NCBI RefSeq assembly: GCF_016774335.1
Contig: NZ_JAETWA010000047.1
Span: forward strand, 1-64,000
Direction: 5' to 3'
DNA from: Luteimonas saliphila
GTDB lineage: Bacteria > Pseudomonadota > Gammaproteobacteria > Xanthomonadales > Xanthomonadaceae
DNA length: 64,000 bases
In this document: positions 22,208 through 32,071 of the stretch, piece after piece
Numbering within the stretch: the first letter of the stretch is position 1
How the letters are laid out: each line of letters opens with the position of its first letter
The notes under the pieces: model-generated
Told to the model about the DNA's origin: nothing
The model's input: the letters and a program-made list of their open reading frames with translations, nothing else
The model's database searches: none
Program-made: the position numbers and the translations under genes

Positions 22208-23689
22208 CTAGCCGTCGTCGCCGGCCGCGGCAGACCGATCGTGTGCGCGTTTGCTCGTCGGCCTGCCGCCGAGCAGCCCTTCCTGTTCGGCGAGCTTCTC
22301 GCCGATGCGAAGGCCGCTTCCGTCGATGGTGTACTCGCGCAGCTCATCCGAGTGCCCGCTCGAACGCACCTTGACCACCGCCATCACCCGCCGCAGCCGG
22401 CTCTCCACCTCGATGTAACGCTGGACGATGATCGCGTCGGTCAGGAACGCGGTGCCATAGGGACTGAAGCGCAGGTCGGTGTAGCGATCCTCGAGTTCGG
22501 AGGTCATCAGCACGGTGAGGCCGGCGGCGGCGAGCGCGGCGACCATGCGCGAGAGGTTCTCGCGGAAGTCGTGGCGGAAGGTCGGTGCCACCGCGAGCTC
22601 GAAACCCGAGAGCGAATCGATGACCACGCGGCTGGCCTTGCGCCGGCGCACCTCGTCCAGGATCAGCAGCACGATCTCGTCGATCGACAGGTCGGGCGCG
22701 CGGGTGTCCACCAGGCCGACCTGGTCGGCTGCGATCAGCTCGGCCAGCTGGCGGTTGCGCAGCCGGTCCGGGCGCTGCTCGAAGACCGCGATGACGCCCG
22801 CATCGCCAGCGCGCACGCCCTCGGCCAGGAAGGAAGCGGCGAGGATGCTCTTGCCCGAGCCCGAGGGCCCGGCCACCAGCAACGAGTAGCCGCGGGGCAG
22901 GCCGCCGCCGAGCATGTCGTCCAGCCGCGGCACGCCCATCCGCAGTCGCACGTCGTCGCGCGCCGGAAGCTTGTCGATCGCGTCCACCGGAACGCGTGCC
23001 GGCGCGAACACCTTGATGCCGGCCCCGCCGATGCGGAAGGTGTGCAGCCCCGGCAGCGTCGGCTGTCCGCGCATCTTCATGATCTCCATCTTGCGCACCA
23101 TCGAATTGCGCTCGACGCTCTGGCGCAGCCAGATCAGCCCGTCGGCGATGGTGAAGATCGGGTTGGGGCCGGTCTCGGTGAAGTACTCGCCGATCAGGAA
23201 GGTCGTGGCCTGCCAGCTGGTCATCAGCATCCCGAGCTGCTGCACGAACTGCTGCAACTGGTTGTGCCCGGTACCGGCGGAGCCGCTGGCGAGCACCACG
23301 GAGCGGAACGAATCCACGAACACCAGCGCCGGGGCATGCGCCTCCATCGCCTCGACGATCCGGGCCAGCACGCGGTCCAGGTCGCCGGTACCGGTCTCCT
23401 CGGAGAGGTTGATCATGCGGATCGACCGGTTGATCGCCGCACTGTCGAAGTACGCGAACTGCTGCTGGTAACGCAGCATCTTCAACGGCGGCTCACCGAG
23501 CACGGTGAAGTACAGCGCCGGGCGCTCCGGCGTCGCCAGCGCGAACATCATCTGGTGCGCCAGCGTGGTCTTGCCGCTGCCCGGCGGCCCGGCGATCAGG
23601 TTGAACGAGTATTCCGGCAGGCCGCCGCCCAGCACGTCGTCCAGGCCGGGGACGCCGGTGGCCAGGCGGTTGATGGTGACAGAGGTCAT
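22208..23689 (-). CDS. Double-domain KaiC-like RecA-family ATPase
   Basis: 493 residues with two KaiC/RadA domains. Domain 1 has Walker A GPPGSGKTT (34-42) and VFVDSFRSV as Walker B. Domain 2 has Walker A GPSGSGKSI and RVVIDSLSG. The architecture matches cyanobacterial KaiC, but the catalytic Glu pairs are altered (VLGEPP in domain 1, VFEQRP in domain 2). The Ser/Thr autophosphorylation pair before the conserved TD is replaced by Ala/Phe (GTAFLTD). It is therefore probably a signalling ATPase and not a clock phosphorylator. Its ATG overlaps the stop of the upstream 143-residue protein (ATGA), and it precedes the GGDEF-kinase. No kaiA or kaiB is present. Confidence 0.92.
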   Translation of the reverse strand: MTSVTINRLATGVPGLDDVLGGGLPEYSFNLIAGPPGSGKTTLAHQMMFALATPERPALYFTVLGEPPLKMLRYQQQFAYFDSAAINRSIRMINLSEETGTGDLDRVLARIVEAMEAHAPALVFVDSFRSVVLASGSAGTGHNQLQQFVQQLGMLMTSWQATTFLIGEYFTETGPNPIFTIADGLIWLRQSVERNSMVRKMEIMKMRGQPTLPGLHTFRIGGAGIKVFAPARVPVDAIDKLPARDDVRLRMGVPRLDDMLGGGLPRGYSLLVAGPSGSGKSILAASFLAEGVRAGDAGVIAVFEQRPDRLRNRQLAELIAADQVGLVDTRAPDLSIDEIVLLILDEVRRRKASRVVIDSLSGFELAVAPTFRHDFRENLSRMVAALAAAGLTVLMTSELEDRYTDLRFSPYGTAFLTDAIIVQRYIEVESRLRRVMAVVKVRSSGHSDELREYTIDGSGLRIGEKLAEQEGLLGGRPTSKRAHDRSAAAGDDG

Positions 23690-24117
23690 GGCGCTGGATC
23701 CTGGGCGGGCAAGCCGCTGGAAGGGGAAGGGGGCGTCCAGACGGCGTCGAGCAGCCGCCGGGTGAGCGAAGGGCCGATCAGGCTGGTCAGCACACTCTGG
23801 AAAGCCTGCAGCAGGGCGACTGCGCCGGCGGTGGCCTCGGCGGGGTGGTCCTGGCGCGAGATCGCCGACTTGAGGGCCACGAGGTCCGCGGGCGCCTGGG
23901 CGTCCTCCCGCAACTCCAGCCAGGGATGCGCCGCGGCGGCGAGATGCAGGCTGCGCCTGTAGAGCGCGGCCACGCCGCGCTGGCCGATGACCGGCGCCAG
24001 CGCGACATCGATCCCATCCCATATCTCGCCGATCGCCTCGGCGATCCGCGCCGCGTCCGCACCTTCCCCGGCCCGCTGCGCCACGGCAAGAGCGATCCGG
24101 TCATCCTGACTGTCCAC
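23686..24117 (-). CDS. Small unknown protein of the KaiC-like operon
   Basis: 143 residues, GTG start at 24117 with AGAGGGG just upstream. I recognise no family. It is Ala-rich and looks mainly helical, with an acidic first half and a Pro/Ser tail (TPPSPSSGLPAQDPAP). No signal, membrane segment or metal motif is seen. The 4-base overlap with the KaiC-like gene implies coupled synthesis, so a partner or adaptor role (in place of KaiB) is plausible but unproven. Confidence 0.75.
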   Translation of the reverse strand: MDSQDDRIALAVAQRAGEGADAARIAEAIGEIWDGIDVALAPVIGQRGVAALYRRSLHLAAAAHPWLELREDAQAPADLVALKSAISRQDHPAEATAGAVALLQAFQSVLTSLIGPSLTRRLLDAVWTPPSPSSGLPAQDPAP

Positions 24118-24469
24118 GAAACCCCTCTGCCGACCGCGGCGGACGGCATCGAACCGATACTACGCCCCCGGGTGTGAGGACGATGGCGGGGCCACGCCTC
24201 GCAGGCCCCGCCCTGCCGCCGCCGGGGTGTCTCGCGCGCGACCCTCGCGCCGACTCCGCAAGCAAGCGCCAGCGCACGTGCCCGGGCCGCCATCTGAAGC
24301 ATGGCGCCGGCAACCCGGCGCCATGAGCGCGGCGGACGCTGCGACGCTTTCCGCGGTGGCCATCGCCATCCACTTCAGCTGTCCCACGTCCGGCCGATAA
24401 CGAAGGCGCCCACCCCCGCCCCCGGAACGTCCAGGCGGTCGGCCCAGTCCGCACGGAGCCAGCAGTTCG
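24118..24469. other. Divergent region between the KaiC-like operon and the HDOD-GGDEF gene
   Basis: About 350 bases. No gene is seen; it must hold the promoters of both directions. No strong -35/-10 pair was found. It includes a small palindrome-rich stretch (GGCGCCATG near 24320). Confidence 0.45.
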
Positions 24470-25957
24470 ATGCACCCGGAGTTCGAAATCCTGCTCGACC
24501 GCTGCGGCGACCTGCCGACTCCGCCCGGTGTCGCCCTGCGGGTCATCGCGCTCGCCCAGGACCCCGCCGCCCACCTGGCCGCCACCGCCGAGGTGATCAA
24601 CCTCGACGCCGCGCTCAGCGCCAGGATCCTGCGCATCGCCAACTCGCCGCTGTTCGCCAGCGCCACCCGGCGTCCGTCGGCGACGGTCTCGCGGGCGCTC
24701 GCCCTGCTCGGCCTGAACGCGGCGATCACCCTGGCGCTCGGGTTCTCGCTGGCGGCCACGATGCGCGGTGGCGGCCCGATCGCGGCGGCGCGGGAGCACT
24801 TCTGGCGCCGGAGCGTGCTGAGCGCCATGGCCAGCCGCCTGCTCGGCGAGCGTGCCGGCCTGGAGCGGCTGGAAGAACTGATGCTCGGCGGACTGCTGCA
24901 GGACATCGGGGCGCTGGCCCTGATCCAGGTCCTGCCGGACCGCTACGCCGAGCTCGGCAACGTACCCGCCGGCATCCTGCCGTTGGAGCGCGAACGCGAG
25001 CTGTTCGGCAGCGACCATGCCGAGGTCGGCGCCTGGCTGGCGGCGCGCTGGAACCTGCCCGCCTACCTGCAGCGGATCATCGCCCGCCACGAATGCGGGC
25101 ACTACGAGGGCGATCCCGAACTCGCCTGCGTCGCGGGCTCCGGCCTGCTCGCGGACCTCTGGCTGCAGGCGGGCACGCCGGAGCAACTGCGGGCGATCGC
25201 CGCCGAACTGGAGCGCCGCACCGGGCTGACGGGACTGGAAATCGCGCGCCTGCTCGAACGCCTGTCGGCGTCCGCACCGGAACTGGCCACCCTGTTCGAT
25301 GTCCGCCTGGAGCACCCGCGCGAGCTGCGCGCGCTCCACGGCCGGGTGCAGGAACTGATGGTGGTGCGCAACCTGATCGAGATCCGCAACGCGGCCGACG
25401 CCAGGCGCGAGATCGAGGTCCTCAAGGCCCGGACGCGCGACCTGTCCGAACAGGTACGACGCGATCCGCTCACCGGCGCCTACAACCGCCTGCAACTGGA
25501 GGAGGTGCTGGAGCGCGAGTTCGAGGAAGCGCTGCGCCACGACCGGCCGCTGTCGATCGCCTTCATCGACCTGGACGACTTCAAACGCATCAACGATCGC
25601 CACGGCCACCTGGTCGGCGACCAGGTGCTGCAGGAATTCACCCGCTGCCTGGCCGCTCAGCTGCGGCAGAGCGACCTGCTCGCGCGCTACGGCGGCGAGG
25701 AATTCCTGATCGTGCTCGGCAATTGCGACGCGATCGACGCGCGTGCCACGCTCGAGCGGATCCTGGCGGAGATCTCGCGCACGCCGATGGCGCTGATCGA
25801 CGGCGTTCCCCTGTACATCACCTTCTCCGCGGGACTGGCCTGCCAGGGCGGCAGCGACCAGTTCGCCAGTGCCGACGAGCTGCTGCGGGCCGCGGACGAG
25901 GCGCTCTACGGCGCCAAGCGCGATGGCCGCAACCAGGTCGCCGCGCAGGGGGGGTGA
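24470..25957 (+). CDS. HDOD-GGDEF diguanylate cyclase
   Basis: 495 residues, cytosolic. The N-terminal HDOD domain (about 5-210: [47 protein letters not shown]) lacks the HD pair needed for hydrolysis. A linker helix leads to a GGDEF domain with [19 protein letters not shown] and an active GGEEF at 408-412, with an RQSD I-site 5 residues before it. It should make c-di-GMP under product inhibition. It is divergent from the KaiC-like/GGDEF-kinase operon, so two cyclases stand back to back. Start ATG at 24470. Confidence 0.93.
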   Translation: MHPEFEILLDRCGDLPTPPGVALRVIALAQDPAAHLAATAEVINLDAALSARILRIANSPLFASATRRPSATVSRALALLGLNAAITLALGFSLAATMRGGGPIAAAREHFWRRSVLSAMASRLLGERAGLERLEELMLGGLLQDIGALALIQVLPDRYAELGNVPAGILPLERERELFGSDHAEVGAWLAARWNLPAYLQRIIARHECGHYEGDPELACVAGSGLLADLWLQAGTPEQLRAIAAELERRTGLTGLEIARLLERLSASAPELATLFDVRLEHPRELRALHGRVQELMVVRNLIEIRNAADARREIEVLKARTRDLSEQVRRDPLTGAYNRLQLEEVLEREFEEALRHDRPLSIAFIDLDDFKRINDRHGHLVGDQVLQEFTRCLAAQLRQSDLLARYGGEEFLIVLGNCDAIDARATLERILAEISRTPMALIDGVPLYITFSAGLACQGGSDQFASADELLRAADEALYGAKRDGRNQVAAQGG

Positions 25958-26003
25958 ATCGGGCGGGAGGCCCGACGCGGAACCGGCATCGACGGCGATC
26001 GGC

Positions 26004-26009
26004 TAGAAT
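26004..26009 (+). promoter_or_regulatory. pyrH: Candidate -10 of pyrH
   Basis: TAGAAT, 28 bases before the pyrH ATG. The -35 region is not recognisable. Confidence 0.4.
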
Positions 26010-26037
26010 CCCCGCGCCCCCCAGCCCCGAGGTCCGG

Positions 26038-26760
26038 ATGTCCCAGCTCGCCTATCGCCGCGTCCTGCTGAAGCTGTCCGGCGAGGCGCTGATGGGCGAC
26101 GAGGACTACGGGATCGACCCGAAGGTCATCGGCCGGCTGGCGCGCGAGGTGATCGAGGCGCAACAGGCGGGCGCCGAGATCGGCGTGGTGGTCGGTGGCG
26201 GCAACATCTTCCGCGGCGCGGGACTCGCGGCCGGCGGCATGGACCGGGTGACCGGAGACCAGATGGGCATGCTGGCCACGGTGATCAACGCGCTGGCGCT
26301 GCAGGACGCGCTGGAAAAGCTGGGCGCACGCGCCCGGGTGATGAGCGCGATCAAGATCAACGACGTCTGCGAGGACTACATCCGCCGGCGCGCGATCCGC
26401 CATCTCGAGAAGGGCCGGATCGCGATCTTCGCCGCCGGCACCGGCAATCCGTTCTTCACCACCGATTCGGGCGCTGCGCTGCGCGCGATCGAGATCGGCG
26501 CCGACCTGCTGCTCAAGGCGACCAAGGTCGACGGCGTGTACGACAAGGACCCGAAGAAGCACGCCGATGCGGTGCGCTTCGATTCGCTGAGCTACGACGA
26601 GGTCCTGTCGCGCGACCTGCAGGTGATGGACACCGCGGCGTTCGCGCTGTGCCGCGACAGCGACCTGCCACTGCGCATCTTCGACATGGGCCAGCCGGGC
26701 GTGCTGCTGCGCATCCTGCAGGGCGAGCCGATCGGCACCCTGGTGCGCGGACGGGCCTGA
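26038..26760 (+). CDS. pyrH: Uridylate kinase
   Basis: UMP to UDP kinase of the amino-acid kinase fold; 240 residues, hexameric in the family. Motifs: [47 protein letters not shown] and [17 protein letters not shown] lies before the ATG at 26038. First gene of the conserved pyrH-frr-uppS series. Confidence 0.98.
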   Translation: MSQLAYRRVLLKLSGEALMGDEDYGIDPKVIGRLAREVIEAQQAGAEIGVVVGGGNIFRGAGLAAGGMDRVTGDQMGMLATVINALALQDALEKLGARARVMSAIKINDVCEDYIRRRAIRHLEKGRIAIFAAGTGNPFFTTDSGAALRAIEIGADLLLKATKVDGVYDKDPKKHADAVRFDSLSYDEVLSRDLQVMDTAAFALCRDSDLPLRIFDMGQPGVLLRILQGEPIGTLVRGRA

Positions 26761-27156
26761 CGCCCCTCCCTGGCGGAACCTTCCGGACCTCGGCCCAGCG
26801 CGGCCTGCGGCCGCCATGCACCGGGGCGGGTCCACGCCATGCGGCATCGCAACCACCCTTCGCCGCAGCGGGCCGGGCATGCAGCCTTGCCGGCAGCCCG
26901 GATGCGGCGGGGCGCCACGTCGCGCCGATCGCTCCGATGCCTCGCCCGCATCCTCGTCCGCACGGGCCGACCTGCCGGACTCCGCGCGACCCGGCCAGCG
27001 ATCCATGCGCGTGCAGGGGCGCCCGGCCGCTCCGCGGGCCGCGGGAAGCGGGACTTCGCTGCACGAAACCCGCCGCCGGCCGGGAAGCCCGGACTCGTGC
27101 CGACGCCGCACCGCCTATAATCCCGCAGCTCAGCCCAGAGGACACCGGAGCCGGCG
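26761..27156 (+). other. pyrH-frr spacer with frr promoter
   Basis: About 395 bases, longer than usual for this pair, with no supportable gene. A perfect -10, TATAAT, is at 27116-27121, 35 bases before the frr ATG; the -35 is weak. The GC-rich rest shows only short palindromes. Confidence 0.55.
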
Positions 27157-27714
27157 ATGCTCAACGAGATCAAGAAAGACGCCCAGACCCGCATGGCCAA
27201 GAGCGTCGAGGCGCTGCGCCACACCCTGGTGAAGATCCGCACCGGCCGGGCCTCGACCGCGCTGGTCGAGCACCTGAAGGTGAACTACTACGGGTCGGAC
27301 ATGCCGCTGAGCCAGGTGGCCAGCGTGGCGATCAGCGACGCGCGTTCGCTGACGATCACCCCCTGGGAGAAGCAGATGGTCGGACCCGTCGAGAAGGCGA
27401 TCCTCGCGTCCGACCTCGGCCTGACCCCCACCACCGCCGGCACCACCATCCGCCTGAACCTGCCGGCGCTTACCGAGGAGCGCCGCAGGGAGCTGTCGAA
27501 GGTGGTGCATGCGGAGGGCGAGGACGCCAAGGTCGCGATCCGCAACATCCGCCGCGACGCGATCCAGCAGGTCAAGGAACTGCTCAAGGAAAAGCAGATC
27601 TCCGAGGACGACGAGCGTCGCGGCGAGGACGAGATCCAGAAGATCACCGACAAGGCGATCAAGGACGTCGACGAGGTGGTCAAGGGCAAGGAACAGGAAC
27701 TGATGGCGGTCTGA
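27157..27714 (+). CDS. frr: Ribosome recycling factor
   Basis: 185 residues, same length as E. coli [43 protein letters not shown], and the C-terminal helix [25 protein letters not shown] are diagnostic. With EF-G it splits ribosomes after termination. A heptad repeat element begins 9 bases after the stop. Confidence 0.98.
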   Translation: MLNEIKKDAQTRMAKSVEALRHTLVKIRTGRASTALVEHLKVNYYGSDMPLSQVASVAISDARSLTITPWEKQMVGPVEKAILASDLGLTPTTAGTTIRLNLPALTEERRRELSKVVHAEGEDAKVAIRNIRRDAIQQVKELLKEKQISEDDERRGEDEIQKITDKAIKDVDEVVKGKEQELMAV

Positions 27715-27722
27715 AGAGGGCC

Positions 27723-27834
27723 GTGATTGGCGATTCGTGATTGGTGAAAGCCGAAGCTTGGGAAAGGCCATCGCATTGACTGAGATCCAGGATTCGCGAG
27801 ACCGCGCTCTTCCGAATCACCAATCAACCATCGC
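27723..27834. repeat. Diverged heptad palindromic element between frr and uppS
   Basis: Left arm of 7-base units GTGATTG, GCGATTC, GTGATTG, GTGAAAG (27723-27750); spacer; inverted arm GAATCAC, CAATCAA, CCATCGC (27814-27834). The 7-base period and arm-spacer-arm layout match the GGGAATN elements in purL, dnaE and yjgA, but the unit sequence differs. The open uppS frame runs through it. Confidence 0.7.
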
Positions 27835-28591
27835 CCCTCACCGCGACGTGCCCAGGCACGTCGCGATCATCATGGACGGCAACGGCCGCTGGGCGACGCG
27901 CCGCCGGCGGCCGCGCGCGATCGGGCACCGCGCCGGGGCGCGCGCGGTCAACGTCTGCATCGACTTCTGCCTCGACCAGGGGATCCGGGCGCTGACCCTG
28001 TTCGCGTTTTCCAGCGAGAACTGGGGCCGGCCGGAGGAGGAGGTGGGCGCGCTGATGAAGCTGTTCCTGGCCGCGCTCGACCGCGAGGTGGAGGAGTTGC
28101 ACCGCCGCGGCGTGGAAGTGCGCTTCATCGGCGACCGCGCGCGCTTCCCGGCCGACATCCGCGCGCGCATGCAGGCCGCCGAAACGCTCACCCGCAACAA
28201 CACCCGCCTGACCCTGGCGATCGCCGCCAGCTACGGCGGGCGCCAGGACATCGCCTCGGCAGCACGTGCGCTCGCCGAGGATGTCGCCGCCGGGCGGCTG
28301 CGGCCGGACCAGATCGACGAAGCCGCGGTCGCGGCGCGCGTCGCCCTGGCAGACCTGCCGCCGCCGGACCTGTTCATCCGCACCGGCGGCGACTGCCGGA
28401 TCAGCAATTTCCTGCTCTGGCAGCTCGCCTACACCGAACTCTGGTTCACCGAAACGCTGTGGCCGGACCTCGATGCGGCCACACTGCACGAGGCGCTCCG
28501 CGACTTCGGCGCCCGCGAGCGCCGCTACGGGCTGACCGGGGAACAGGTCTCCGGCGTCCGATCCTCCACGCACGGGAGTGCCCCCCCTTGA
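27737..28591 (+). CDS. uppS: Isoprenyl (undecaprenyl) diphosphate synthase
   Basis: Cis-prenyltransferase making the C55 carrier for peptidoglycan and O-antigen. Motifs: [71 protein letters not shown]. The core starts at about residue 40, so the 284-residue longest frame (GTG at 27737, inside the repeat element) has an N-terminus made of repeat sequence. A TTG at 27776 with GGGAAAGG 8 bases upstream (about 271 residues) or the GTG at 27848 (247 residues) are alternatives closer to family length. The end overlaps the cdsA start. Confidence 0.93.
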   Translation: MIGESRSLGKAIALTEIQDSRDRALPNHQSTIAPHRDVPRHVAIIMDGNGRWATRRRRPRAIGHRAGARAVNVCIDFCLDQGIRALTLFAFSSENWGRPEEEVGALMKLFLAALDREVEELHRRGVEVRFIGDRARFPADIRARMQAAETLTRNNTRLTLAIAASYGGRQDIASAARALAEDVAAGRLRPDQIDEAAVAARVALADLPPPDLFIRTGGDCRISNFLLWQLAYTELWFTETLWPDLDAATLHEALRDFGARERRYGLTGEQVSGVRSSTHGSAPP

Positions 28592-29466
28592 CCCGGACCC
28601 GCGTATTCGCCGCCCTGCTGATGGCGCCACTGGCCATTGCCGGGGTGCTCCTGCTGCCGACCCCGTGGCTGGTCGCGCTGGCGGCGATCGTGTTCCTCGC
28701 CGCCCTGTGGGAATGGTTCCGCCTCTCGGACATCGACGACACCCTGCAGCGCACGCTCCTGCTGCTGGCCAACCTGCTGCTGATGGCGGCCCTGGTCTGG
28801 GCCTCGCCCACCGACAGCGGCGGTTCGCTGGTGCTGTTCAAGCTGGTCAGCATGTTCGGCGTGGTCTGGTGGCTGGTGGCGATGCTGTGGCTGCGACGCT
28901 ACGACTTCGCCTCCGACCACGACACCCATGCGCGGGTGTTCAAGCTGGCCGCCGGCACCCTGGCGGTGGTGCCGGCCTGGTGCGCGCTGGCGGCGATCCA
29001 TGCCGGCGATCCCGCACCCACCGCCTGGCCGCTGGTGCCGCAGGGACACGTCTGGCTGCTGACCGCGCTGATGATCGTCTGGGCGACCGACACCGGTGCG
29101 TATTTCGCCGGCCGCAAGTTCGGCGGCAAGTGGTTCGGCGGCCGCAGGCTGGCGCCGCGGATCAGCCCGAACAAGACCATCGAAGGCCTCGTCGGCGGCG
29201 TCGCGGCCGGCGTACTGGTGGCGCTGGCGATGGCGCCGCTGGCCGGTGCGGCCCCGGGCCAGTTGCCGCTGGTGGCGCTGGCGGCGGCGGCGACGGTGCT
29301 GTTCTCGGTGGTCGGCGACCTGTTCGAAAGCCTGCTCAAGCGCCATGTCGGCGCCAAGGATTCGGGCACCCTGATCCCCGGCCACGGCGGCGTGCTCGAC
29401 CGGGTCGACAGCGTGCTCGCCGCGCTGCCGGTGTTCGCCGTGGCGAAGATCTGGCTCGGGTTCTGA
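28588..29466 (+). CDS. cdsA: Phosphatidate cytidylyltransferase
   Basis: Makes CDP-diacylglycerol from phosphatidate and CTP; integral inner-membrane enzyme. 292 residues, with about eight hydrophobic helices. The C-terminal signature is clear: [12 protein letters not shown] and [36 protein letters not shown]. The TTG at 28588 overlaps the uppS stop (TTGA) and has GGGAG upstream; no ATG fits the family N-terminus. Confidence 0.96.
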   Translation: MTRTRVFAALLMAPLAIAGVLLLPTPWLVALAAIVFLAALWEWFRLSDIDDTLQRTLLLLANLLLMAALVWASPTDSGGSLVLFKLVSMFGVVWWLVAMLWLRRYDFASDHDTHARVFKLAAGTLAVVPAWCALAAIHAGDPAPTAWPLVPQGHVWLLTALMIVWATDTGAYFAGRKFGGKWFGGRRLAPRISPNKTIEGLVGGVAAGVLVALAMAPLAGAAPGQLPLVALAAAATVLFSVVGDLFESLLKRHVGAKDSGTLIPGHGGVLDRVDSVLAALPVFAVAKIWLGF

Positions 29467-30638
29467 TGCAGCGCGTCGCAGTCCTCGGCGCGACCGGCTC
29501 GATCGGCGGTTCGGCGCTCGACGTCATCGCCCGTCATCCCGAGACCATACGCGCCAGCGTGCTCGCGGCCGGCGGCAACGTGGCGGCGCTGGTCGCGCTG
29601 TGCGCGACGCATCGACCCGAGCACGCCGTGGTCGGCGACACGTCGGGCCTGGCGACGCTGCGCGAGGGCCTGCGACACGCAGGCCTGTCCACGCAGGCGC
29701 ACGCCGGGCCGGAAGCGCTGACGGCGCTGGTCGCCAGCGAAGCCTGCGACACCGTGGTCGCGGCGATCGTCGGCGCGGCGGGCCTCGACTCGACCCTCGC
29801 CGCCGCCCGCGCCGGCAAGCGCCTGCTGCTGGCCAACAAGGAATCGCTGGTGCTGGCCGGCGAACTGCTGATCGCTGCGGCGCGCGAGGCCGGTTCGACC
29901 ATCGTGCCGATCGACAGCGAGCACAACGCCATCTTCCAGTGCCTGCATGGAAGGCCGGCCGGGACCGAAGTGCAGCGCATCACCCTGACCGCATCGGGCG
30001 GCCCGTTCCGCGGCCGCAGCCGCGCGCAACTGGCCGGGGTCACCCCGCAGCAAGCGGTGGCGCACCCGAAGTGGTCGATGGGCCCGAAGATCTCGGTGGA
30101 CTCGGCGACGCTGATGAACAAGGGCCTGGAACTGATCGAGGCCCGCCACCTGTTCGGCCTGCCCGACGAGCGCCTGGACGTGCTGGTGCACCCGCAGAGC
30201 CTGGTCCATTCGCTGGTCGAATTCGTCGACGGCTCGACCCTGGCCCAGCTCGGGCTGCCGGACATGCGCACCTCGCTGGCGGTGGGCCTGGGCTGGCCGG
30301 CGCGCATCGCCTCGGGGGTCGGCGCGCTCGATCTCGCCGCGCACGGCCGGCTCGAGTTCGAGCCACCGGACCTTGCCACCTTCCCCTGCCTGCGCCTCGC
30401 CCGGGAGGCGCTGCGGACAGGCGGAACCGCCCCGGCGATCCTGAATGCAGTGAACGAGGTCGCGGTTTCAGCCTTTCTTCAGGGGCGGATCGGTTTCCTG
30501 TCCATTGCCGCGCTGGTCGAGGATGCCCTCGCGGCGATCGCGGCGGAACCGGCGTCGTCGCTGGCGGCGCTCGGCGATGCCGATGCCCGCGCGCGGCGTC
30601 ATGCCGAACACGCCATTGCCACGGGTACCCTGCGATGA
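29466..30638 (+). CDS. dxr: 1-deoxy-D-xylulose 5-phosphate reductoisomerase
   Basis: MEP-pathway enzyme converting DXP to MEP. 390 residues (E. coli 398). NADPH site [16 protein letters not shown]; metal and substrate motifs [57 protein letters not shown]. The ATG shares one base with the cdsA stop (TGATG), implying coupling. Confidence 0.98.
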   Translation: MQRVAVLGATGSIGGSALDVIARHPETIRASVLAAGGNVAALVALCATHRPEHAVVGDTSGLATLREGLRHAGLSTQAHAGPEALTALVASEACDTVVAAIVGAAGLDSTLAAARAGKRLLLANKESLVLAGELLIAAAREAGSTIVPIDSEHNAIFQCLHGRPAGTEVQRITLTASGGPFRGRSRAQLAGVTPQQAVAHPKWSMGPKISVDSATLMNKGLELIEARHLFGLPDERLDVLVHPQSLVHSLVEFVDGSTLAQLGLPDMRTSLAVGLGWPARIASGVGALDLAAHGRLEFEPPDLATFPCLRLAREALRTGGTAPAILNAVNEVAVSAFLQGRIGFLSIAALVEDALAAIAAEPASSLAALGDADARARRHAEHAIATGTLR

Positions 30639-30647
30639 AGCGCCGCC

Positions 30648-32009
30648 ATGACTGAGTTCCTCGGCTCCGCCTGGTGGCTGATCGTGAGCCTCGGCATCCT
30701 CGTGACCATCCACGAATTCGGGCACTTCTGGGTCGCGCGCCGCTGCGGGGTCCGGGTGCTGCGCTTCTCGATCGGCTTCGGCGGCGCGCTGTGGAAGCGT
30801 TTCGCGAAGGACGGCACCGAATACCGGATCGCGGCGATTCCGCTCGGCGGCTACGTGAAGATGCTCGACGAGCGCGAGGCCGACGTGCCCGCGGCCGAGG
30901 CGGCGCAGGCCTTCAACCGCCAGTCGGTCTGGAAGCGCATCGCGATCGTCGCCGCCGGACCCGCCGCCAACCTGATCCTGTGCTACGCCCTGCTGTGGGC
31001 GATGTTCGTGATCGGCCGGCCCGACTACGCCCCGGTGCTCGGTCCCTCGACCGGGATCGCCGCCGAATCCGGCCTGCGCGGCGAGGACCGCGTGCTGGCG
31101 GTGGGCGGGCGCGAGACCCCGACCTGGATGGAACTGCAGATGGCCCTGCTGCCGGCCGCGCTCGACCGCGCCGACGTGCCGCTGCGGGTCGCCGACGCCC
31201 AGGGCAGCGAGCGCCAGGTGTCGCTGCGCCTGTCTGCGCTGCCGGAGGACTTCGACCAGCGCCAGGTCGTCCGCAGCATCGGGCTGATGCCGCGGCACTT
31301 CACCATTCCCGCCGAGATCGGCCGGGTCCTGCCGGATGGCGCCGCCTGGGGCACGCTGGCCGAGGGCGACCGGATCACCGCGATCGACGGCCGTCCGGTC
31401 GAACGTTTCGAGGACATCGGCCCGCTGCTGCAGGCGCTGGGCGAGCGTGGTGGCGACGCGATGGTCGAGGTGACCCGCGACGGCGAGCGTCTGGCCTTCC
31501 CGCTGCAGCCGCGCGAATTCACCGACGAACGCGGCCACCGGCGCTGGGTCCTGGGGATCGAAGCGCCGGCCAGCATCGAGCTGCCGCCCAAGGACGCCCT
31601 GCAGCAGTACGGGCCGGTCGCCGCGATCCCGGTCGCCGCACGCGAGATCGGACACCTCTCCGGCCAGTTGCTGGGCATGGTCCAGCGTGCCTTCTCCGGC
31701 CGCCTGGCGCTGGAGAACACCGTGGCCGGGCCGCTGACCATCGCCCGCGCCACCAATGCCTACGCCAGCCAGGGCGTGGCCTGGTACCTGACCATCCTGG
31801 CCCTGCTGTCGCTGAGCATCGCCATTCTCAACCTGCTGCCGATCCCGCTCTTGGACGGCGGACACCTGTTGTATTACCTTATCGAGTTGGTCAAGGGCAG
31901 TCCGTTAAGCGAACGTGCGATGGCCGCCGGGCAGTATGTCGGCCTGGTGCTGTTGGCTAGCTTGATGGGCCTGGCGTTCTACAACGACATCCTGCAGCTG
32001 GTGCGCTGA
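30648..32009 (+). CDS. rseP: RIP metalloprotease RseP
   Basis: Site-2 inner-membrane zinc protease that cuts RseA-type anti-sigma factors and remnant signal peptides. 453 residues. Active site HEFGH at 22-26 in the first membrane helix, third ligand in NLLPIPLLDGG, membrane-reentrant IPLGGYVKML, and two PDZ domains in the middle (GLRGEDRVLAVGG; GTLAEGDRITAIDGRPV). Follows dxr by 9 bases. Confidence 0.97.
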   Translation: MTEFLGSAWWLIVSLGILVTIHEFGHFWVARRCGVRVLRFSIGFGGALWKRFAKDGTEYRIAAIPLGGYVKMLDEREADVPAAEAAQAFNRQSVWKRIAIVAAGPAANLILCYALLWAMFVIGRPDYAPVLGPSTGIAAESGLRGEDRVLAVGGRETPTWMELQMALLPAALDRADVPLRVADAQGSERQVSLRLSALPEDFDQRQVVRSIGLMPRHFTIPAEIGRVLPDGAAWGTLAEGDRITAIDGRPVERFEDIGPLLQALGERGGDAMVEVTRDGERLAFPLQPREFTDERGHRRWVLGIEAPASIELPPKDALQQYGPVAAIPVAAREIGHLSGQLLGMVQRAFSGRLALENTVAGPLTIARATNAYASQGVAWYLTILALLSLSIAILNLLPIPLLDGGHLLYYLIELVKGSPLSERAMAAGQYVGLVLLASLMGLAFYNDILQLVR

Positions 32010-32071
32010 TGCCCCGCCCTCCGACCGCCGCTGCGTCAGCAGCGGAGCTCTTCCCCAATCCGGACCGATCG

